Shown here in pieces: positions 9,353 to 17,770 of a stretch of DNA of 34,238 nucleotides. The DNA comes from Burkholderiales bacterium. Its GTDB lineage: Bacteria > Pseudomonadota > Gammaproteobacteria > Burkholderiales > Usitatibacteraceae. Position numbers and translations under genes: made by a program. Location: the NCBI GenBank assembly GCA_019634955.1, contig JAHCAK010000040.1, positions 1 to 34,238 on the forward strand. Reading direction: 5' to 3'. Below the pieces are notes generated by a model. The model saw only the letters and a program-made list of their open reading frames with translations. It was not told the DNA's origin and did not search any database. Every line of letters starts with the position of its first letter. Within the stretch, counting starts at the first letter, position 1.

Positions 9353-10801
9353 ATGCCGACGCTGCCGTGGATCGAGGTCCTCATCGCGCTCTATGTCGCG
9401 TGGGTGCTGGGCGCCTCCGCCACGCTCCTCACGCAGCGGCGCTCGCCCACGGCCACGCTCGCGTGGCTCCTCGCCTTCGCGGCGCTGCCGGTCGTCTCCG
9501 GCGTCTACTACCTCGTGTTCGGCCCGCGCCGGCTGCGGCGCCGGAAGCTCCGCTACGGCCGCGCGCAGGAGGCGCTCGCGAGCGAGGTGCGGCAGTACCT
9601 GCGCAGCTCCTGCTGCCAGGCGCCCGCGGCGCTCACGCCCGAGGCCGCCGCCATCGCCGGCGTGATCGCGCGGCTGGGCCAGGGCGGCCCCACGCTCGCG
9701 AGCGCCGTGGACATCCTCGGCGAGGGCGACGAGTTCCTCGCGGCGCTGGAGTCCGCCATCGCCGGCGCGCGCGACCACGTGCACGCCGAGTACTACATCT
9801 GGGAGCCCGACGGCGCCGGCACGCGCATCCGCGACGCGCTGGCCGCCGCCGCCCGGCGCGGCGTCGAGGTGCGCGTGATCTTCGACGCCCTCGGCTCGGG
9901 GGATGCAGGCCCCGCGTTCTGGGCGCCGCTGCGGGAGGCCGGCGGCACGGCGCTCGCCTTCAACCCGGTGCGCCTGTCCGTCGCGAGCCTCAACTTCGCC
10001 AATTTCCGCACGCACCGCAAGATCGTGGTGGTGGACGGCGCCCTCGGCTTCGTCGGCGGCAACAACCTGCACGACCCGGTGAGCCGCGCGGCGCGGGGCG
10101 GCGAGGCTTGGCGGGACGTCCACGCGCGCATCGCGGGCGAGCCCGTGCGCCGGCTGCAGCGGCTCGTCCTCGAGAACTGGCTCTATGCCGGCGGCAAGGT
10201 GCCCGGCGACCTCGACAGCGTGAAGCGCTTCTTCCCGCCGGCCATGGCGGCGGCGGGCCAGCCCGTGCAGATCCTCGCCTCGGGGCCGGACGACGAGGAC
10301 GCGCCCATCCACGCCTTCTTCCTCGCCGCGCTCTCCGCCGCCCGCACGCGCGCGTGGATCCAGACGCCCTACCTCATCCCCGACGAGCCGCTGGAGAGCG
10401 CGCTTCGCATCGCGGTCCTGCGCGGCGTGGACGTGCAGGTGATCGTGCCGCGGGTGGGCGACTCGCGCATCGTGAGCGCGGCCTCGCGCACCTACTGCGA
10501 GGCGCTCTCGCGCGCCGGCGTCCACGTGCTGGAGTACGGCCCGCCCATGCTGCACGCCAAGACGATGGTGATCGACGACACCGTGGCCGTCGTCGGCACC
10601 GCCAACCTAGACAACCGCAGCTTCCGGCTCAACTTCGAGGTCGCCGCCGCCTTCTACGACCGCGGCGTCATCCGCGAGCTCTCGCGCCGTTTCGAGGCCG
10701 ACCGCGCCGCGAGCACGGATTTCGCAAGGCGGCGGCGCGAGGGGTCGAGGGTGCAGGCGATGCTGGAGTCGCTCGCGAGACTCTCGTCGCCGGTGCTGTA
10801 G
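9353..10801 (+). CDS. cls: Cardiolipin synthase (two-HKD phospholipase D family)
   Basis: An inner-membrane enzyme that condenses phosphatidylglycerol into cardiolipin. The 482 residues match E. coli ClsA (486). Two N-terminal membrane segments (about 5-25 and 35-57) are followed by two phospholipase D domains with HKD motifs HRKIVVVD (221-228) and HAKTMVID (401-408), each with the downstream G-N signature (GGNNL, GTANLDNRSF). A start at 9341 would add four residues; I prefer 9353 because a -10-like hexamer covers the upstream ATG. The gene is divergent from the M20-pldA operon, so phospholipid synthesis and phospholipid hydrolysis genes share one promoter region. Confidence 0.94.
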   Translation: MPTLPWIEVLIALYVAWVLGASATLLTQRRSPTATLAWLLAFAALPVVSGVYYLVFGPRRLRRRKLRYGRAQEALASEVRQYLRSSCCQAPAALTPEAAAIAGVIARLGQGGPTLASAVDILGEGDEFLAALESAIAGARDHVHAEYYIWEPDGAGTRIRDALAAAARRGVEVRVIFDALGSGDAGPAFWAPLREAGGTALAFNPVRLSVASLNFANFRTHRKIVVVDGALGFVGGNNLHDPVSRAARGGEAWRDVHARIAGEPVRRLQRLVLENWLYAGGKVPGDLDSVKRFFPPAMAAAGQPVQILASGPDDEDAPIHAFFLAALSAARTRAWIQTPYLIPDEPLESALRIAVLRGVDVQVIVPRVGDSRIVSAASRTYCEALSRAGVHVLEYGPPMLHAKTMVIDDTVAVVGTANLDNRSFRLNFEVAAAFYDRGVIRELSRRFEADRAASTDFARRRREGSRVQAMLESLARLSSPVL

Positions 10802-10816
10802 GAGTCTTCCGCCGGG

Positions 10817-10822
10817 TAGAAT
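10817..10822 (+). promoter_or_regulatory. -10-like TAGAAT, 7 bases before the start at 10830
   Basis: TAGAAT (five of six matches) ends seven bases before the ATG at 10830, the same geometry as upstream of cls. It also covers an in-frame upstream ATG at 10821. This favours a leaderless or nearly leaderless transcript starting at 10830. Confidence 0.4.
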
Positions 10823-10829
10823 GCTCGCC

Positions 10830-11105
10830 ATGAAACTCACCGACCTGCACAAGAACAAGGGCCTCAAGATCGAGGGCGACGCGCGCCGCGGCGGCGTGCC
10901 GGACCGCTTCGGCAAGGGCGCGGCGCAACTGCCCGACCGCAAGGAGCAGCGGAAGCTCGACGCCGCCGCGGGCCTGGTCCCGTTCGCCTGCAAGCTGCAC
11001 GGCGACCTGGTGAAGGAGGTGCAGGCGCGCGCGCAGGCCTCGGGCGCCGGCCTCAACGAGACGGTGGCCGAACTCCTGAAGAAGGGCCTGGCCGCGAAGA
11101 AGTAG
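10830..11105 (+). CDS. Small conserved-looking basic protein, possible ribbon-helix-helix
   Basis: A 91-residue basic protein that I cannot name. The N-terminal half is Lys/Arg/Gly-rich and probably flexible (MKLTDLHKNKGLKIEGDARR). The C-terminal half (about 48-90) has a strand-like segment, LVPFACKLHGDLV, then two helices ending in LNETVAELLKKGL. This resembles the strand-helix-helix layout of Arc/CopG-type ribbon-helix-helix DNA-binding proteins, but I see no decisive motif. It has no signal peptide or membrane segment. It lies 28 bases after cls and 10 bases before yaeQ, so it is probably co-transcribed with yaeQ. That it is a real gene is supported by GC-rich third positions and by the promoter-like hexamer. 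Confidence 0.75.
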   Translation: MKLTDLHKNKGLKIEGDARRGGVPDRFGKGAAQLPDRKEQRKLDAAAGLVPFACKLHGDLVKEVQARAQASGAGLNETVAELLKKGLAAKK

Positions 11106-11115
11106 TGCCGCGCCC

Positions 11116-11664
11116 ATGGCCCTCAAGGCGACCATCTTCAAGGCGGAGCTCGCCGTCTCCGACCTCGACCGCGGGCATTTCGCCACGCACGCGCTCACGA
11201 TCGCGCGCCACCCGTCGGAGACCGACGAGCGGATGATGGTGCGCGTGCTCGCCTTCGCGCTCAACGCCGACGAGCGGCTCGCCTTCGGCCGCGGGCTCTC
11301 GAGCGAGGGCGAGGCCGACCTCGCGCTCACCGACCTCACCGGGGCCATCGACCTCTGGATCGACGTGGGGCTCCCGGACGAGCGCGACATCCGCAAGGCC
11401 TGCGGCCGCGCTTCCCGCGTGGCGGTCTATGCGTACGGCACGGGCGCGGCGATGTGGTGGAAGCAGAACGCCGCGGCGCTCGCGCGGCAGTCCAACCTCG
11501 CCGTGGTGGAGCTGCCCGTGGAATCCACGCGTGCCATGGCCGCCCTCGCCGCTCGCACGATGAGCCTTCAGTGCACCATCCAGGACGGCCACGTGTGGCT
11601 ATCCGGCGCGGGCGATCCGCTCGTGATCGAACCCGTCTTCCTGCAGCGCCCCGGCCGGGGCTGA
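11116..11664 (+). CDS. yaeQ: YaeQ family protein
   Basis: A 182-residue soluble protein matching the YaeQ family over its full length. The N-terminus ALKATIFKAELAVSDLDRG, the middle HPSETDERMMVRVLAFALNA and GLSSEGEADLALTDLTG, and WIDVGLPDERDIRKACGRA are characteristic. YaeQ adopts a PD-(D/E)XK nuclease-like fold; the acidic residues in EGEADL and the Asp/Glu in WIDVGLPDE lie in that core. Its physiological role is unsettled. It follows the 91-residue gene by 10 bases. A perfect 14-base palindrome (GCCCCGGCCGGGGC, 11648-11661) ends right at the stop codon, without a T-run. Confidence 0.93.
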   Translation: MALKATIFKAELAVSDLDRGHFATHALTIARHPSETDERMMVRVLAFALNADERLAFGRGLSSEGEADLALTDLTGAIDLWIDVGLPDERDIRKACGRASRVAVYAYGTGAAMWWKQNAAALARQSNLAVVELPVESTRAMAALAARTMSLQCTIQDGHVWLSGAGDPLVIEPVFLQRPGRG

Positions 11665-11762
11665 TTCCCGTACCGGCATCCCCCGCGGCCCGCCTCCCCG
11701 GGCCGGACGACACAATCGTTCACAAAGCCGTTTCGCGGCCTTGCCGATCATGGCGTGGCACA

Positions 11763-11780
11763 GGGGGGCATCCGCCCCCC
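11763..11780 (+). promoter_or_regulatory. G6/C6 hairpin in the leader of the giant secreted protein gene
   Basis: Bases 11763-11780 form a perfect 7-bp stem (six G-C pairs plus C-G) with the four-base loop ATCC, ending 18 bases before the ATG at 11799. There is no T-run, so it is not a classical terminator. It could stabilise the message or limit ribosome access. The rest of the 134-base gap after yaeQ shows nothing I recognise. Confidence 0.35.
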
Positions 11781-11798
11781 GTCCACATCGACAAGACC

Positions 11799-14700
11799 AT
11801 GAAAAACAACGACCTTTCCGGCACGCGCGCAGCACCCTCCCCGACCGCCGCAGCGCCTTTCGTGGCCGCGGCGCTCGCCATCCTCGTCCTCGTCGTCTCC
11901 GCCTTCACGGCGGCCACCGCGCACGCGGCATCTCCCCTGTGCGCCTCGAAGGGCAACAACCAGAACTACGAGTGGGTGACGCGGGTGGCCATCAACGGCA
12001 CCTCGGTCGCGATCCCGAAGACGGGCTACCAGGACACCACGGGATCCGCGATCGCCACGCTGCAGGCCGGCCAGTCCTACCCGGTCGAGGTGGACGTGCG
12101 CACCGACGGAAGCGTCTACGACGAGTACGTGAAGTTCTGGTTCGACCTGAACCAGGACGGCGCGATCCAGGATGGCGCCCTCAACGCGAGCGAGCTCGTC
12201 TACAGCACGAACGCCTCCTTCGCCACCTTCCGCACCTTCACGGGCACGATCACCATCCCCACGACCGCCTACAACGGCCCGATGTACGTGCGGATGATCA
12301 TGCAGTACGCCGCCACGCCGGCGCTGTGCGGGACCTACACCTACGGCACGACCGTCGACCTGCTGGTGAACATCACGGGCGCGACACCCAACCCCACGGC
12401 GCCCGCCGCGCCCACCGCCGTGACCGCCGTCGCGGGCAATGGCTCGGCCACCGTGAGCTTCACGCCGCCGTCGGGCTCGATCTCGAGCTACGTCGTCACT
12501 TCCTCGCCCGGCGGCATCACCGCCACGGGCGGCGCGAGCCCCATCACCGTGACCGGCCTCACCAACGGCACGACCTACACCTTCACCGTCGTCGCCAAGG
12601 CGACCGCCACGGTCTCGAGCGATCCTTCCGCGCCCAGCAACCCGGTCACGCCCGGCGCGCCCGTCTCCGTCACCGTCTCGCCCGCCTCCCCCGCGGGCGG
12701 CACCGTCGGCACGGCCTACAGCCAGGCGTTCACCGCGGGCGGCGGCACGGCGCCCTATGCCTACGCCGTCACCGCCGGTTCGCTGCCGCCGGGCCTCGCG
12801 CTCGCGGCCAACGGCACGCTCTCGGGCACGCCGTCCGCGGCCGGCTCCTTCAGCTTCACGGTCCGCGCGACCGACGCGAACGCGCAAGCCGGCACGGTCG
12901 CCGCGAGCCTCGCCATCGCCAAGGCCGCGCAGTCGATCTCTTTCGCCGCGCTTCCCGCCGTGCCCCTCGGCACCGCGCCCTTCGGCGTGGCGGCCACGGG
13001 CGGCGCCTCGGGCAACCCCGTGTCCTTCGCCTCGCTCACCGCGGCCGTCTGCACGGTGGCGGGCAACACGGTCACGATCGTTCGCACCGGCACCTGCACG
13101 ATCCGCGCGAGCCAGGCCGGCAACGCCGACTTCCTCGCCGCGGCGGATGCCGACCAGTCCTTCTCGGTCACCGGCCCGGCCGTCTCCGTCTCGCCGGCCT
13201 CGTTGCCGGCCGCCACCTTCGGCAGCGCCTACGGCCAGTCTTTCGCGGCGACGGGCGCGGCCGCCCCCTACTCGTACGCGGTCACCGCCGGCGCGCTGCC
13301 GCCCGGGCTCGCGCTCGCGGCCAACGGCACGCTCTCCGGCACGCCCACCGCGGCGGGCAGCTACGCCTTCACCGTCACCGCGTCGGATGCGTCCAGCGCC
13401 GCCTCGGGCGGCCCGTTCACCGGATCCGTGGCCGCGAGCCTTGCGGTGAACAAGGCCGCGCAGGTGATCGCCTTCGGCCCGCTCGCCAATGTCGCGGTGG
13501 GCGCCTCGCCCATCGCGCTCGCCGCGACGGGCGGCGCCTCGGGCAACGCCGTCGCCTTCGCCTCGCTCACCGCGGCCGTCTGCAGCGTCTCCGGCAACAC
13601 CGTCACCGTCATCCGCACCGGCGCGTGCACGATCCGCGCGAGCCAGGCCGGCAACGCCAACTACCTCGCCGCGGCCGACGTCGACCAGGGCTTCACGGTG
13701 AGCGGCCTTTCCGTCTCGGTGTCGCCGGGCGCGCTGGCCGGGGGCACCTTCGGGGCGCCGGTGCTGCGCCTCTTCTCGGCCGCCGGCGGCAACGCGCCCT
13801 ACGCCTACGCCGTCACCGCCGGCGCGCTCCCGCCCGGCCTTGCGCTCGCCGCCGACGGCACGCTCTCCGGCACGCCCACGGCGGCCGGCACCTACGGGTT
13901 CACGGTCACCGCCACGGACGCCTCGGGCGCCGCCATCGGCGGGCCGTTCGCGGGCTCCGTCGTCTCGGGCATCACGATCGACAAGGCCGGGCAGGCGATC
14001 GCCTTCGGCCCGCTCGCCGGCGTGCCGGTGGGCACCGCGCCCTTCACCGTCTCGGCGACAGGCGGCGCCTCGGGCAACGCCGTCACCTTCGCCTCGCTCA
14101 CCGCGGCCGTCTGCGCGGTCTCCGGCAACACCGTCACGGTGATCCGCACCGGCGCGTGCACGATCCGCGCGAGCCAGGCGGGCGACGCCAATTACCTCGC
14201 GGCCGCTTCCGTCGACCAGGGCTTCACCGTGAGCGGGCTCACCGTCGCGGTCACCCCCGCTGCGCTCCCCGGCGGCACGTTCGGGACGGCGCTCTCGCGC
14301 GGCTTCGGCGCGAGCGGCGGCAACGGCCCCTACACCTTCGCCGTCACCGCCGGTGTGCTTCCGCCCGGCCTCGCGCTCACCGCCGACGGCACGCTCTCGG
14401 GCACGCCCGCCGCGGCCGGCACCTACGCCTTCACCGTCACCGCGACGGACGCCTCCGCCGCCGCCATGGGCGGGCCGTTCAGCGGCACCGTCGCGGCGAG
14501 CCTCACGGTCGACAAGGCCGCGCAGGCGATCGCCTTCGCGCCGCTCGCCGACGTGAACGTGGGCAGCGCCCCGGTCCCGCTCGCCGCCTCCGGCGGCGCC
14601 TCGGGCAACCCGGTCACCTTCGCCTCGCTCACGGCGCCCGTCTGCACCGTGGCCGGCAACGCCGTGACGATCATCCGCACCGGCACCTGCGCCATCCGCG

Positions 14701-16904
14701 CGAGCCAGGCGGGCAGCGCCAACTACCTCGCCGCCGCCGACGTCGACCGCAGCTTCGCCGTCAAGGCGCTCGTGGTCGCTGTCTCGCCCGCCACGCTTCC
14801 CGCGGCGACCTACGACAAGGCGCTCGAGCAGGCCTTCACCGCCACGGGCGGCAACGCGCCCTACGCGTTCAGCATCGACGCGGGCACGCTTCCGCCCGGC
14901 GTGAGCCTCGCGCCCAACGGCGTGCTTTCGGGCAAGCCCGCGGCGGCCGGCACCTACGCCTTCACCGTCACGGCGACGGACGCCTCCACCGCCGCCTCCG
15001 GCGGGCCGTTCTCGGGCACCGTCGCGGTCACCCTCACCGTCGACAAGGCCGCGCAGGCGATCACTTTCGCCGCCCTCTCGCAGCGCACGCTCGGCAAGAC
15101 GGCGCCCTTCGCGGTCTCGGCCACGGGCGGCGCCTCCGGCAAGCCCGTCGCCTTCTCCTCGCTCACGACGCCGGTCTGCACCGTGTCGGGCGCGACCGTG
15201 ACGCTCGCGGCCGCCGGCACCTGCACGATCGCCGCCGACCAGGAGGGCGACGCGAACCACCTGCCCGCCCCGCAAGTGAAGCAGTCGTTCACCGTCGTGC
15301 ACAACGCGCTGCCCGACCCGATCGCGATGCCGCCCGTCACGGGCGCGCCCATCGCCACCCGCGTCGCCGCGGCGCCCTTCACGGTGAAGGGCATCACCGC
15401 CCCCGTTGCCATCGCCGTCACCAATGGCGAGTACGACATCGGCTGCACCGGCGCCTGGACGAGCGCGCCGGGGATGGTCGCCGACGGCCAGCCGGTCTGC
15501 GTGCGCCAGCTCACGGCGGCGACGCCCGTCACCTCCTCCGTCACCGTCGTGAATGTGGGCGAGGCGACGGCCACGTTCACCACCACCACGGACAAGGCCG
15601 CAGCGCGCATCGCGGTCGCCTCCAGCGGCAGCCCTTCGCGCTACCGCGCCGCGGTCACCTTCACGGCCACCCTCGCGGGCGACTTCGACACCCTCACGGG
15701 GACGGTCGCCTTCACCTACGGCGGCAACGCGCTCCTCGGCTGCGAGGCGGTGGCGGTCGCGGCGGGCGAGGCCTCCTGCACCACGCGCGAGCTTCCCCCG
15801 GGCGTGCGCGAGCTGCGCGCGGCCTACTCGGGCGACGCGAGCTACCACGGGCAGGCCGCCGAGCCGCTGCGCCACTACGCAAAGGCGGACCTGCGCTCGC
15901 AGTTCCGCGACCTGCTGGGCGACGGCAACCGGGACCTCTTCCTCGAGACCGGCGACGGCGGGCTCCTCGCGCAGGTCGTGCGCGGCAACGTGGCCGGCGA
16001 GTCGCAGCGCCTCCTCGCGCAGGGCTCCGGCTGGCACGTCGCGCACTTCGGCGACTTCAACCGCGACGGCCAGGCCGACCTCGTCGTGCAGCACGATTCC
16101 GGCGAGACGCAGGTGTGGCTGATGGACGGCACGCTGCCTTCCGCGAAGGCCGCCCTGTTCGGTGCGGACTCCGCGCTTCGCGTGGCGCTGGTGGGCGATT
16201 TCGACGGCGACGGGCGCGACGACCTCCTCGTGCGCAAGGCCGACGGCACCTACGCCGCGTGGCTGATGCTGGGCGCGCAGGCCGGCGCCCGCATCGACCT
16301 CCCGCAGGCCGGCAAGGACCTCGTGCCGCTCACGGCCGCCGACTTCGACGGCGACGGGCACGACGACCTCGTGCTCGCCCACGCCGACGGCAGGATCCGC
16401 GTGCAGCTCGTCCGTGCGGGCGCCTCCTCGCGCTTCGCCGACCTGGCCACGCCCGGCGCGGGCTTCACGGTGACCCACGCGCCGGACCTCGACGGCGACG
16501 GGCGCGCCGACATCCTCTGGCGCGGCCCGGACGGCGAGATCGCGGCGTGGCTCATGGACGGCACGCTCGTGCGCGAGCGCGCCGGCCTCGAAGGCGCGAC
16601 CGGCTGGCGCGTGTCGGACGTCGCGGACTTCGACGGCTCCCGCACCGACGACCTCGTGCTCGTCGGCCCCGAGGGCGAGGTGGCCGTGTGGCTCATGGAA
16701 GGCGCGGCCCGCTCCAGCCGCCTGGTGCTGCGCGAGAAGAGCGCGTGGACGCTGTGGCAGGTGGGCGACCTCGACTTCGACGGCCTGCCCGACCTCGTGT
16801 TCGCCAACGGGGAAGGCGAGCTGGTCGCGTGGCTGGTGAAGGCCGGCCGGGTGGCGAGCCAGGGCGTGATCTCGGGCCCGTCGGCCTGGCGCGCGATTCC
16901 GTAG
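11799..16904 (+). CDS. Giant secreted modular protein: GEVED, Fn3-like, five Ig-like double units, FG-GAP/VCBS
   Basis: A 1701-residue exported protein. A signal peptide or anchor covers about 1-44 (AALAILVLVVSAFTAATAHA). A GEVED-like domain follows (about 95-185; FWFDLNQDGAIQDG), then an Fn3-like domain (about 198-285). Five tandem units of about 177 residues (288-1167) each contain a putative-Ig He_PIG-type part (LPPGLALAANGTLSGTP) and an MBG/YDG-like part (ATGGASGNPVSFASLT). Next come an unnamed beta domain (about 1168-1255), an Ig-like domain (1256-1360), and six FG-GAP/VCBS repeats with calcium-loop motifs such as DFDGDGRDDLL (about 1366-1700). I see no enzyme domain, PEP-CTERM or LPxTG signal. 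The likely role is surface adhesion or matrix. It stands alone and is followed by a strong terminator. Confidence 0.88.
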   Translation: MKNNDLSGTRAAPSPTAAAPFVAAALAILVLVVSAFTAATAHAASPLCASKGNNQNYEWVTRVAINGTSVAIPKTGYQDTTGSAIATLQAGQSYPVEVDVRTDGSVYDEYVKFWFDLNQDGAIQDGALNASELVYSTNASFATFRTFTGTITIPTTAYNGPMYVRMIMQYAATPALCGTYTYGTTVDLLVNITGATPNPTAPAAPTAVTAVAGNGSATVSFTPPSGSISSYVVTSSPGGITATGGASPITVTGLTNGTTYTFTVVAKATATVSSDPSAPSNPVTPGAPVSVTVSPASPAGGTVGTAYSQAFTAGGGTAPYAYAVTAGSLPPGLALAANGTLSGTPSAAGSFSFTVRATDANAQAGTVAASLAIAKAAQSISFAALPAVPLGTAPFGVAATGGASGNPVSFASLTAAVCTVAGNTVTIVRTGTCTIRASQAGNADFLAAADADQSFSVTGPAVSVSPASLPAATFGSAYGQSFAATGAAAPYSYAVTAGALPPGLALAANGTLSGTPTAAGSYAFTVTASDASSAASGGPFTGSVAASLAVNKAAQVIAFGPLANVAVGASPIALAATGGASGNAVAFASLTAAVCSVSGNTVTVIRTGACTIRASQAGNANYLAAADVDQGFTVSGLSVSVSPGALAGGTFGAPVLRLFSAAGGNAPYAYAVTAGALPPGLALAADGTLSGTPTAAGTYGFTVTATDASGAAIGGPFAGSVVSGITIDKAGQAIAFGPLAGVPVGTAPFTVSATGGASGNAVTFASLTAAVCAVSGNTVTVIRTGACTIRASQAGDANYLAAASVDQGFTVSGLTVAVTPAALPGGTFGTALSRGFGASGGNGPYTFAVTAGVLPPGLALTADGTLSGTPAAAGTYAFTVTATDASAAAMGGPFSGTVAASLTVDKAAQAIAFAPLADVNVGSAPVPLAASGGASGNPVTFASLTAPVCTVAGNAVTIIRTGTCAIRASQAGSANYLAAADVDRSFAVKALVVAVSPATLPAATYDKALEQAFTATGGNAPYAFSIDAGTLPPGVSLAPNGVLSGKPAAAGTYAFTVTATDASTAASGGPFSGTVAVTLTVDKAAQAITFAALSQRTLGKTAPFAVSATGGASGKPVAFSSLTTPVCTVSGATVTLAAAGTCTIAADQEGDANHLPAPQVKQSFTVVHNALPDPIAMPPVTGAPIATRVAAAPFTVKGITAPVAIAVTNGEYDIGCTGAWTSAPGMVADGQPVCVRQLTAATPVTSSVTVVNVGEATATFTTTTDKAAARIAVASSGSPSRYRAAVTFTATLAGDFDTLTGTVAFTYGGNALLGCEAVAVAAGEASCTTRELPPGVRELRAAYSGDASYHGQAAEPLRHYAKADLRSQFRDLLGDGNRDLFLETGDGGLLAQVVRGNVAGESQRLLAQGSGWHVAHFGDFNRDGQADLVVQHDSGETQVWLMDGTLPSAKAALFGADSALRVALVGDFDGDGRDDLLVRKADGTYAAWLMLGAQAGARIDLPQAGKDLVPLTAADFDGDGHDDLVLAHADGRIRVQLVRAGASSRFADLATPGAGFTVTHAPDLDGDGRADILWRGPDGEIAAWLMDGTLVRERAGLEGATGWRVSDVADFDGSRTDDLVLVGPEGEVAVWLMEGAARSSRLVLREKSAWTLWQVGDLDFDGLPDLVFANGEGELVAWLVKAGRVASQGVISGPSAWRAIP
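12661..15300 (+). repeat. Five tandem ~530-base coding repeats
   Basis: Units begin near 12661, 13171, 13701, 14233 and 14764 and end near 15300. Each encodes the two-part Ig-like module of the giant protein. Long stretches are nearly identical at the DNA level between units (for example the TGGCGGCGCCTCGGGCAAC-type and ATCCGCGCGAGCCAGG-type segments). The first unit is about 20 bases shorter. The similarity points to expansion by duplication and makes the copy number prone to recombination or assembly collapse. Confidence 0.9.
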
Positions 16905-16924
16905 CGCGACAAGGAGTGCCGTCT

Positions 16925-16968
16925 CCGGCCGGCATTCGCCCGCGAGGGCGGGTGCCGGCCGGTCTTTT
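16925..16968 (+). terminator. Rho-independent terminator after the giant secreted protein gene
   Basis: A perfect 10-bp stem (CCGGCCGGCA at 16925-16934 with TGCCGGCCGG at 16953-16962) encloses a further CGCCC/GGGCG stem with loop GCGA, and is followed by TCTTTT. It lies 20 bases after the stop codon at 16904. This is the clearest terminator in the window. Confidence 0.85.
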
Positions 16969-17022
16969 CGACGGAGGCCGGCGCGCGGAGAATGGGGATC
17001 CTCCCGATACCCGCCTCCCTGC

Positions 17023-17658
17023 GTGAACCACCCGATCCCCTTCGTTGCCGCAGTCCCCGGCTGGATCGCAGCCGTCGCCGCCGCGGCATTGCTCGCGGCG
17101 TGCGGCCCCGCGGTGCCGAAGCTCCCGAAGCTGGATCGCGACGCCGTGGTGCTCGCCTTCGGCGACAGCCTCACCTTCGGCACGGGCGCCTCCCGCGAGC
17201 AGTCCTACCCCGCCGTGCTCTCGCGCCTCATCTCGCGCAAGGTGGTCGGCGCGGGCTTGCCGGGCGAAGTGTCCGCCGAGGGGCTCGCTCGGCTGCCGGC
17301 CGTGCTCGAGGAGGTGAAGCCGCAGCTCCTCGTGCTGTGCCACGGCGGCAACGACTTCCTGCGCAAGACCGGCGAGGAGGCGGCCGCGGCGAACGTGCGC
17401 GAGATGATCCGGCTCGCGCAGTCGCAAGGGGTGTCGGTCGTGCTCGTGGCCACGCCCAAGCCCGGCTTCGGCACCTCGCGCGTGCCCTTCTACGAGTCCA
17501 TCGGCCGCGAGCTGGGCATCCCCGTCGAGGCCGACATCCTGCCCGACGTGCTGGGCGACCGTTCCCTCAAGAGCGACCTCGTCCACCCCAACGCCGAGGG
17601 CTACGCCGCGATCGCCCGCGCGGTGGAGAAGCTGCTGCGGAAGGCGGGGGCGGTTTAG
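17023..17658 (+). CDS. GDSL/SGNH-family esterase lipoprotein (TesA-like)
   Basis: A 211-residue lipoprotein hydrolase. The signal peptide ends in the lipobox LLAAC, so C27 should be lipidated and the enzyme anchored to a membrane facing the periplasm. SGNH blocks are present: the Ser block FGDSLTFGTG (S49), the Asn block CHGGNDFL (GGND 108-111), and the catalytic D185/H188 in SDLVHPN. The usual block II Gly lies in VVGAGLPGE. This matches TesA-type thioesterase/lysophospholipase/arylesterases; the substrate is unknown. The start is GTG at 17023, set by the signal peptide. GAGAAT at 16988-16993 could be a -10 element. Confidence 0.9.
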   Translation: MNHPIPFVAAVPGWIAAVAAAALLAACGPAVPKLPKLDRDAVVLAFGDSLTFGTGASREQSYPAVLSRLISRKVVGAGLPGEVSAEGLARLPAVLEEVKPQLLVLCHGGNDFLRKTGEEAAAANVREMIRLAQSQGVSVVLVATPKPGFGTSRVPFYESIGRELGIPVEADILPDVLGDRSLKSDLVHPNAEGYAAIARAVEKLLRKAGAV

Positions 17659-17660
17659 GA

Positions 17661-17706
17661 GACGATCGGGGACAGTCCCCAAAAGCGGGGACAGTCCCCG
17701 ATCGTC
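17661..17706. repeat. REP-like palindrome of the GGGGACAGTCCCC type
   Basis: Two 20-base arms (17661-17680 and 17687-17706) are inverted repeats apart from the central base of each GGGGACAGTCCCC motif, with loop AAAAGC. Each arm also contains its own small palindrome. The element starts two bases after the stop codon at 17656-17658 and fills the gap before mtfA. It resembles extragenic palindromes mobilised by Y1-type (RAYT) transposases. It may also act as a terminator or mRNA end. Confidence 0.75.
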
Positions 17707-17770
17707 CCCATTGAACTCCCGCCTCGTTGCCCGCATCTGCTCATCACCAGGCAGAAGGGGGGGAGCAGGG

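Noticed and set aside
12661-15300. Regular repeats as a possible CRISPR array
   Set aside because: Units are about 530 bases, in frame, and encode Ig-like modules; there are no short repeats with unique spacers.
11748-17183. An 1811-codon open frame antisense to the giant secreted protein
   Set aside because: Stop codons are rare in high-GC antisense frames. The translation is low-complexity Arg/Gly/Ala/His with no domain, while the sense strand has a signal peptide and clear domains.
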